64,000 bases of DNA, taken from positions 1-64,000 of the forward strand of contig NZ_MSXW01000019.1 in NCBI RefSeq assembly GCF_001945445.1, read 5' to 3'. Each line of letters begins with the position of its first letter. The stretch's first letter is position 1. The notes under the pieces are model-generated. The model worked only from the letters and a program-made list of their open reading frames with translations, was not told the origin of the DNA and did no database searches. Source of the stretch: Pseudomonas sp. PA27(2017). Its GTDB lineage: Bacteria; Pseudomonadota; Gammaproteobacteria; Pseudomonadales; Pseudomonadaceae. Below are positions 58,491 through 64,000 of the stretch, piece by piece. A program made the position numbers and the translations under genes.

Positions 58491-59072
58491 ATGAAATGCG
58501 CATATCTCGCGGCTGCGATCACGCTAGCTGTTAGCGTCCAAGCAGCAGGCCAACAAGATCAGAACCAATATGTAAGCGGCACCAACGTATACGTTTGCCC
58601 AGACAAGACCAACAAAGATCGTAACTATGACTGCCGCGTTCAAGGCACCAAAACCCCGCGCTTCAAGCAGCTCCCTTTCGTTGATAGAGAAACAGGAAAG
58701 CGCACCTTGGAAACCGTGCATGCCTACATCCCCCTGCGTTGCGGCGAGTATGGATGCGCCGTTGTGAATAACTGGCAGGGTTTCGAGCAAGGCGAGCTAT
58801 TGGGCCGCGGCGCGCCGGGAATTTACCTCATCGACTCAGGCTGGTACCTAGACTACGACGCTGAAGGGAAGACGACTGCTTACCGGATGGATGTAGGCCC
58901 CCAGCGCGGTCAGGCAGCTTATGCAGCCAATGATCGTCCGGCTAACTATGGCAAGGAATCATGCTTCGACGACGAGATAGCCTCGATACAAGAAGAAGAT
59001 CCAAATTTCCCCATCAGCTTTGACATGATGAATGAGATTCGTGAGAACTGCGGCTTGCCCAAAGAGGAATGA
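58491..59072 (+). CDS. Secreted hypothetical protein
   Basis: This 193-residue protein has the Sec signal MKCAYLAAAITLAVSVQAAG. The mature part has Cys in VYVCPDKTNKDRNYDCRV, LRCGEYGCAVV and SCFDDEIAS/ENCGLPKEE, so several disulfides are likely in the periplasm. No known domain was recognised. A terminator follows 25 bases after the stop. It stands alone between the XRE pair and the kinase triad. Confidence 0.6.
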   Translation: MKCAYLAAAITLAVSVQAAGQQDQNQYVSGTNVYVCPDKTNKDRNYDCRVQGTKTPRFKQLPFVDRETGKRTLETVHAYIPLRCGEYGCAVVNNWQGFEQGELLGRGAPGIYLIDSGWYLDYDAEGKTTAYRMDVGPQRGQAAYAANDRPANYGKESCFDDEIASIQEEDPNFPISFDMMNEIRENCGLPKEE

Positions 59073-59096
59073 GTTGTCTCCTCCTGCAACGTGCAT

Positions 59097-59137
59097 AAAG
59101 CCTCACGCCAAGCTCTGGCGTGAGGCTTTATTTTTTT
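59097..59137. terminator. Strong terminator
   Basis: A 14-bp stem (59097-59110 with 59116-59129) with a 5-base loop is followed by a run of T. It ends the secreted-protein gene and, on the other strand, faces the end of the kinase operon. Confidence 0.92.
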
Positions 59138-59219
59138 GGTTCCCGCGAGGCCACCCTCTCTGAGTTGTCGGCGGTCGAGAGATAATAGCTCCTTTGTAAA
59201 GAGTTCCTTAGGCTTGCTC

Positions 59220-61403
59220 TCAGCTTCTCGTCCCTTTGCAAGCGGGATATTTCGAACAGCCCCAGAACTGATTTCCGGCATTTTTTCCTTTACGAGCAGT
59301 CCGGCGCACCATGGAAGCACCGCAGCTAGGACAACGATTCGAAGCTGCTGGTCGGACTGTTCCAATCGTGGCCGAATGACTTGGGGCTGGAGTCAAAGAA
59401 CGATTGGCCTGAGCAGTCGGTTTTTTCGTAATTTGAATACTCACAGCTGCTGGCGCAGGTACAGCGATTCCCAGAGCAATGCAGTCCCGCTTGGCCGCTG
59501 CTCGATCGGCAAGGGCCTGCATTAGAACTTGATCTGGCAATGGCGTAGCTGAAGATAGCCTTGGAGCAGCGGCTTGTAACGCAGCCAAGCCAGCCCGGAG
59601 TCTATTCTGGAGATCGATCTGTTTAGTCGCAGAAGCGGAGCGTACAGCGTTCTCTGCCTGTACATCAGACGCATCTGGAGAAGCGTTATATCGGAACTTA
59701 GCTTCATGGCTTTGACGCCACGCAAGCATTTTCCTAGTCAACGCGTCACCAAAGCCCGGCACTGAAAGAACAGCCCTTGAATTGATGTCTGCAGCTGTTT
59801 CGATGCCGAAGGAAGCCAAGGTAGCGGTTTTCGCTGGACCTATTCCTGGAATCTTTGCACGTCTTATCAAAAATCGATCCAAGAACTCAGTTCTTTGGCG
59901 AGCCTCTCGTGTTGACTTCAGCTTCATTAGCGACTGGGCAAGATCGTCATCAACTTGCTGATACCGCCCCACGAGCCCTTCCAACTCGGTACGCAGAACA
60001 ACCATCTCTTTCAGCCCGATGCGCTGAAGGTACGCCTGCGATGCCAAGCCTACTCGGTCGTCTGCATCTTTATAGGCTTGCAGAAACGGAGCTGTATGCA
60101 CTGGGGCTTTGGAAAAAATCCCTACCAAGCCGTAGATACCAAGCCCTACCCATATAAGCGCTAATTTGGGGGCGAAAATAGCACCCACAACTGCAGCAAT
60201 TATAGCCAAACCACCGAACGCCACTTTGTCAGAACCCTTGCTCTGCGCTTGAGTAACGGCCGTACTGGATGGGCCAAGATCTCCGCTCCAGGTCGGAAGT
60301 ACCTCATCAGGCCGAGGCAGTCTTACAGCTTGGATCGCCGCCCATACTCGCTCCAAGTCGAAAGAGGCCACTGCCGGGATACTGCCCGCGATAAGTCCAA
60401 TCGGAAACATCTCAACGCCAGACTGACTGGCAAGCCTGCACCAGAGGCAACTCCCAGCCGCACCTGGGAAATAATGACTTCGCACATTCGTGCACTGACG
60501 CAAATTAGTCTCGAGGCCTTGGAGCAAGCCCACCCAAGATCCGGGGTCTGGGCGGGCACTTGCGGTTAAACCGAACGCAGCTTCAAATGCTGAAGCGATA
60601 GAAGGAGTGAAATCACTCAGCAAAACTGAACCAGGTGGCGGAGTGGTGAGTGTTTCGTTTTGACGCTTGACGGAAAATGCAAATCGATTCTGTGCGATCG
60701 ACTGGCCCAAGCTAAGGTCAGCTCCTCTGAAGCGGCCTGCGTAGGGGTGCTTACCCATAACCAAAAGCTGAAATATAGCGACAGCAAGACCAAAATTGTC
60801 GTGTGCTTGGGTTCGCTTAACATTACTAAGGCTGGCGCCATGAAGCTCAGGCGGGGTGAAGTCCTCTGTACCGACAACGCAGGGATAGAGCTGCCCCTTC
60901 AAGCTGAACTGAAAACTGTCGGCATCAATTAGTGCAACCGTAGCGTCCTGCGCAACCAGAACTCCAGAGTGATTAAGGTCACCGATAACGCATCCGGCTT
61001 GATGAACAGTTGCGACCGCGCGTGCGACGTTCTGAGCAACCCGAACAAGGAATCGATAGTCTGCTTTAGGGAAATGTATCTTGCGCGACTTCGGACTGTA
61101 CAGTTCATGCAATGGTCGGTATCCCCCAACCAACCGCATGGAAAAACCGGCAAACACTCCCGAAGAATCAATAACCACATCAGAGGGAAATGCAACCAGA
61201 TTGGTCGAGTCTGCAAGACTGCCCTCGACCATAGCTCGGACCTTACTTTCGCGCGATGGCCGAAGCTCAGGTTTGTATATTTTCACTGCTCGATCAGAAT
61301 AGCCGGCAAGAGCGTAGACGTCCCCCTCTCCGCCCTTCCCAAGACGCTTATCGAGTTGTTCCTTCTTACCGGAAATCCAAACTGACAGGCTATTCATTTG
61401 CAC
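59220..61403 (-). CDS. Protein kinase with membrane, helix-hairpin-helix and zinc-finger domains (YegI-like)
   Basis: The 727-residue protein has a Ser/Thr-kinase domain: glycine loop GKGGEGDVY (22-30), Lys41 in AVKIYK, GDLNHSGVLV (141-150) in place of the HRD loop, and IDADSFQF (159-166) in place of DFG. APPEL-like DFTPPEL is at about 181. Cys 304, 319 and 322 could bind zinc. Two membrane helices span about 394-430. Helix-hairpin-helix motifs (IPGIGPAKTATLASFG, VPGFGDALTRKML) lie at about 518-560. The C-terminus (691-722) is a topoisomerase-type C4 zinc finger. It overlaps the PP2C gene by 10 bp and ends the triad. Confidence 0.85.
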   Translation of the reverse strand: MQMNSLSVWISGKKEQLDKRLGKGGEGDVYALAGYSDRAVKIYKPELRPSRESKVRAMVEGSLADSTNLVAFPSDVVIDSSGVFAGFSMRLVGGYRPLHELYSPKSRKIHFPKADYRFLVRVAQNVARAVATVHQAGCVIGDLNHSGVLVAQDATVALIDADSFQFSLKGQLYPCVVGTEDFTPPELHGASLSNVKRTQAHDNFGLAVAIFQLLVMGKHPYAGRFRGADLSLGQSIAQNRFAFSVKRQNETLTTPPPGSVLLSDFTPSIASAFEAAFGLTASARPDPGSWVGLLQGLETNLRQCTNVRSHYFPGAAGSCLWCRLASQSGVEMFPIGLIAGSIPAVASFDLERVWAAIQAVRLPRPDEVLPTWSGDLGPSSTAVTQAQSKGSDKVAFGGLAIIAAVVGAIFAPKLALIWVGLGIYGLVGIFSKAPVHTAPFLQAYKDADDRVGLASQAYLQRIGLKEMVVLRTELEGLVGRYQQVDDDLAQSLMKLKSTREARQRTEFLDRFLIRRAKIPGIGPAKTATLASFGIETAADINSRAVLSVPGFGDALTRKMLAWRQSHEAKFRYNASPDASDVQAENAVRSASATKQIDLQNRLRAGLAALQAAAPRLSSATPLPDQVLMQALADRAAAKRDCIALGIAVPAPAAVSIQITKKPTAQANRSLTPAPSHSATIGTVRPAASNRCPSCGASMVRRTARKGKNAGNQFWGCSKYPACKGTRS

Positions 61404-62152
61404 GAAATCAGAATGAGCGTTTTGTCGTCATCTGTACGCTCACAGAGGGCCGGGCTGTCTAAATAACGTGCAAGTGAAACTGACAGTTCAGCAAGACGCC
61501 CTTCTCCATCGTTCTGATCGATAGGTTTAATCATCGGATCAAAAAATCTAGCGAAAGGCTGATGCGTTGCATGCTCCAAAGCAACCGACTCAAGCCCATC
61601 GGAAAACAACGCAAAGGCGTCATACTCAAGATCCAAGTGGAGCGTATGCAGTCGAATCTCCGGATCATCCGTGACGAAGAACGTCGTCGACGCAAACTCT
61701 CCATTTTCCGGCCAGCACAATGCTTCCCATACACCATTTTTACGAGCGACAAGCGCGCTGTCTCCAACCTGCAGAGCTAAGACGCGACTTTTGGAAATCA
61801 CCAGCATTACGAGGGTCGCGGCAAATTGCCGCCTCGTCACTCCACGCTTTTCAGCAGCCATGGAGAGACGGTCCCGTAGCTTGTCTATCCAGCAGAGAAG
61901 GATTTCACTGTCGGGTAGGTCATTGTGACACTCAAACCATGCTCTGAAGTCGTTCATCAAACTACGGCAAAGCAAGGATGCTCCTTGCCCACCATGACTC
62001 GCGCTCCCTGCACCGTCTGAAACAACCGCGCAGAGAATATTTGGCTTGATCTGCATGACGCTATAAGCATCCTGCTTCCGGGTACCCATTCGCACATGGG
62101 ATGTGCCCGTACGAGATGCAACCGCCCAGCGCCAGCGTGGACTAACCTGCAA
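61394..62152 (-). CDS. PP2C-type protein phosphatase (YegK-like)
   Basis: The 252-residue protein has PPM/PP2C metal-binding motifs: KQDAYSV (about 27), [16 protein letters not shown] (about 45), [22 protein letters not shown] and [11 protein letters not shown] at the C-terminus. It should remove phosphate from Ser/Thr. It is coupled to the kinase gene (10-bp overlap) and to the vWA gene (11-bp overlap), so all three should be made in equal amounts. It probably reverses the kinase. Confidence 0.88.
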   Translation of the reverse strand: MQVSPRWRWAVASRTGTSHVRMGTRKQDAYSVMQIKPNILCAVVSDGAGSASHGGQGASLLCRSLMNDFRAWFECHNDLPDSEILLCWIDKLRDRLSMAAEKRGVTRRQFAATLVMLVISKSRVLALQVGDSALVARKNGVWEALCWPENGEFASTTFFVTDDPEIRLHTLHLDLEYDAFALFSDGLESVALEHATHQPFARFFDPMIKPIDQNDGEGRLAELSVSLARYLDSPALCERTDDDKTLILISCK

Positions 62153-62819
62153 CGGCCCAGCCCTCTGGAGCAGTCGGATTTACGAGGGGAACAGCATCGC
62201 CTGGGTTTGACTGAGATACGGCGCTTAGAGAGCTAGAAAGCCAAGCGAAGAGCTCGCGGAAAGCGAGGCCTTTTAGTTTTAAGGGCTGACGAGTTCCGAG
62301 CTCGGAAAGGGTGGACATATCCGCGCCGGCAACGCCAACGGAGTAAAACATAAATTCCTTTTTTGCCTCGCCCTCGTGGATACGGCGACGCGCCTCCTGC
62401 CAGTTGTCAGTTGGGGCACCATCGGTAATTAGGAAAACCCATGGGCGGTAATATTTGACACCGTTATCACGATATCGAGCTTTACGATCACGCAGGAGAT
62501 CAAGAGCCCGCTCGACAGCCTCGCCCATCGGAGTTGTACCGCTGGCCTCCAATACCTCAGGGAAAAAACCATCGACCGTAGTGAAATCGGTGCGCACTTC
62601 GACGGGGCCAAATGTCACCACAGCTAACTCCACGCGCTTAGCGGCCATAGCGTCCGCATTCAAATCATCTTTGAAAAACTGCAGTGCATCGTTGAGCTGC
62701 TGTATGGGATCTCCGTTCATTGATCCCGAAGTATCCAACAATAAAATGCAAGGGCACCGCTGCTCTGGATTCTCTGCGAACTCGGCATCTGCGAATGGTT
62801 GCTGCTCGTAATCAATCAT
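62142..62819 (-). CDS. vWA-domain protein (YegL/TerY-like)
   Basis: The 225-residue von Willebrand factor A protein has the MIDAS metal site [11 protein letters not shown] (Asp 29, Ser 31, Ser 33), TTPMGEAVE (Thr about 96) and [11 protein letters not shown] (Asp about 133). [17 protein letters not shown] is typical of TerY-like domains. It is first in the triad, upstream of PP2C and kinase. Such vWA proteins often act as adaptors or phosphorylated switches in TerY-P modules. Confidence 0.88.
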   Translation of the reverse strand: MIDYEQQPFADAEFAENPEQRCPCILLLDTSGSMNGDPIQQLNDALQFFKDDLNADAMAAKRVELAVVTFGPVEVRTDFTTVDGFFPEVLEASGTTPMGEAVERALDLLRDRKARYRDNGVKYYRPWVFLITDGAPTDNWQEARRRIHEGEAKKEFMFYSVGVAGADMSTLSELGTRQPLKLKGLAFRELFAWLSSSLSAVSQSNPGDAVPLVNPTAPEGWAVAG

Positions 62820-63118
62820 ATTTTTCTTCCATTCCGTAACGATATCATCCTGCCACCATAATAATAGAGCGGATTAAAGATCTCACCTAATTTCGTATGT
62901 TCTACACTCTAGAAATGCAGCACCCGGCTGTGTGATGAGATAGCTGAGCGCACAAAAGGCAGCCACCAAGCCGGCATGCTGTGGGTAGCGCGGGGAAAGT
63001 CACCTATGGTTGCTATGGAATCCTGCGCTGATCGGGTGGCCACCCTTCCGTTGCAAACATCCCTTATCAGACCAAATGCGCTATAAAGCACCCGACCATA
63101 CGCAACTTGGAGGTATGC

Positions 63119-63319
63119 ATGTACGGAAAATTCGAGCTGGGCACAGCATGGCGTCTAAAAACTGATCCAGCGGGTGATGTGTACAAAGTACTGATGCACT
63201 CACTAGGCATCGGTGCTGGTAGCAAAGAAAAAAATGAGCCGAAAATCACCTTTGAGCTAGGTGATTCGATGGCCAGTTTTTCCGTAAACTGGGCCATCGA
63301 GAACATGGTTCCAGCCTAA
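63119..63319 (+). CDS. Small hypothetical protein upstream of the triad
   Basis: The 66-residue soluble protein MYGKFELGTAWRLKTDPAGD... has GGAGG five bases before ATG. No signal peptide or membrane helix is seen. It is transcribed away from the vWA gene, 300 bp upstream of it. The 62820-63118 gap is likely the promoter region for both. No family is recognised. Confidence 0.5.
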   Translation: MYGKFELGTAWRLKTDPAGDVYKVLMHSLGIGAGSKEKNEPKITFELGDSMASFSVNWAIENMVPA

Positions 63320-63379
63320 GGCATATGACTAAGCTAGCCCTTGCCGCACCCGCAAGGGCAGTTGACAGACCATGATGCT

Positions 63380-63997
63380 TCACTCGTAAAACAGCCTAGG
63401 ATCAAAGCGCTTGTCGAACAGCTCGGGAAGGCTGCTCGATTCCCCATCCCACTCGCCCATCCAGTGCAAACCAAGCAGTGAGTCGTAGCGTTTCACTAGC
63501 TTCTTCTTACCCAGTTTTCCAGCAAGTGCCAGTGCCTCTGCGAGCACGTTCTTGAAGATATCAGGATCGCGACCAACACCGAGGTTGTAGGCTGCTTGGT
63601 AATGCTCCAGCGCCTTCTCATTCTGCCTGCAGAGCACTAAGAATCGAGCGCGAAGCCATTCGACGATGTGATATGTCTGCCCAGCGATAGGCTCCCATGT
63701 AAGCTCAAGACGAGTGAGCATATCCTGAACGGCTGCCGCATCACGCGGCACATCAGGGCTGTAGAGCGCTTCGCGCAAAGCACCGTAGGGGCGATCAGGA
63801 CCAATACAGTACTGCTGCACATTTTCCATAGCGACCTCTCGCTTACGCCAGAAAAATGCTTTTTCAGCGTCAGCAATAGTGAGCTCTGTCAGGCTGAAAT
63901 GATTGGCGATCGATTTGCGGTACTCAAGTGGCGTTCGGGATAACAACCGCCCAGCAACAACCCACAGCTTTGGCCCCATTTCATGATCGAGGCCCAA
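63380..63997 (-). CDS. Hypothetical protein, probably cut by the window edge
   Basis: At least 205 residues are visible. The reading frame reaches the window edge, so the true start may lie beyond 64000. The sequence is helical, with NEKALEHYQAAYNLGVGRDPDIFKNVLAEALALAGKLGKKKLVKRYDSLLGL resembling tetratricopeptide-type repeats. There is no signal peptide or catalytic motif. It lies on the same strand as the triad, about 560 bp upstream of it. The function is unknown. Confidence 0.6.
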   Translation of the reverse strand: MGLDHEMGPKLWVVAGRLLSRTPLEYRKSIANHFSLTELTIADAEKAFFWRKREVAMENVQQYCIGPDRPYGALREALYSPDVPRDAAAVQDMLTRLELTWEPIAGQTYHIVEWLRARFLVLCRQNEKALEHYQAAYNLGVGRDPDIFKNVLAEALALAGKLGKKKLVKRYDSLLGLHWMGEWDGESSSLPELFDKRFDPRLFYE

Positions 63998-64000
63998 CGC

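Larger units (their letters stand above)
49563..64000 (+). mobile_element. Integrated element at tRNA-Pro, left part
   Basis: A tRNA 3' fragment is followed by a tyrosine integrase and then accessory genes of mixed base composition. The intact tRNA-Pro that should mark the other end was not seen in this window, so the element continues past 64000. Modules seen are AT-rich P4-like genes (to 53.6 kb), a GC-rich ICE-type recombination set (53.9-57.7 kb) and an accessory region with a kinase/phosphatase/vWA triad. It could be one element or nested elements. Confidence 0.7.

Overview
The window is chromosomal DNA from a Pseudomonas species, most likely of the P. aeruginosa/mendocina/alcaligenes side of the genus. 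The evidence is high GC, Pseudomonas-type REP sequences (TGTGGGAG...CTCCCACA), and a long block whose gene order matches what I recall of P. aeruginosa PAO1 PA2949-PA2972 (etfA-etfB / ETF-QO / TetR / aminotransferase / sRNA / tatD-pilZ-holB-tmk-mltG-pabC-fabF-acpP-fabG-fabD-plsX-rpmF-yceD / maf). recCBD and katB-ankB follow. I had no database access. Family names come from motifs and remembered homologues, and starts were chosen from Shine-Dalgarno spacing and family length.

Layout. (1) 0.2-2.2 kb: two overlapping outer-membrane/lipoprotein genes and a periplasmic binding protein. (2) 2.3-10.5 kb: lipid oxidation and electron transfer (alpha/beta hydrolase, etfBA, ETF-QO behind a PsrA-like operator), two small conserved genes, a PvrA-like TetR regulator, an aminotransferase and an RgsA-like sRNA. 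(3) 10.6-11.35 kb: a non-coding element with long inverted repeats. (4) 11.4-22.3 kb: the cell-envelope, replication and fatty-acid cluster from tatD to maf. (5) 22.8-25.0 kb: a periplasmic rhodanese and a YeeE/YedE sulfur transporter. (6) 25.2-34.3 kb: recC-recB-recD. (7) 34.6-45.8 kb: a PhyH-like oxygenase, ankB, katB, a tandem REP array, a chemoreceptor, DUF421, AraC/hydrolase, a lipoprotein and an amino-acid permease.

The accessory part begins near 45.8 kb. At 46.0-46.9 kb there is a strongly structured RNA-like segment with a GU-compensated three-way junction, two overlapping small unknown genes, and a pseudoknot-capable segment. At 47.2-49.4 kb there is a two-gene nucleic-acid repair operon: an ATP-dependent RNA ligase and an HD-phosphoesterase/polynucleotide-kinase fusion (HD-Pnk), which together could heal and seal broken RNA. 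At 49.56 kb lies a 3' fragment of tRNA-Pro(GGG), followed by a tyrosine integrase. This marks one end of an integrated element that runs past the right edge of the window.

Inside that element are an AT-rich P4-like module (integrase, unknown gene, DUF3987/YfjI, AlpA), a long perfect hairpin, and an ICE-type recombination set (zinc-ribbon protein, DUF932, YqaJ exonuclease, RDF-like Cys-rich protein). Small genes and an XRE regulator come next. Last is a translationally coupled vWA - PP2C phosphatase - protein kinase triad (YegL-YegK-YegI / TerY-P type), whose kinase also carries membrane, helix-hairpin-helix and zinc-finger domains. The RNA-repair operon with its structured neighbours and the phospho-signalling triad are the best candidates for under-described biology here.
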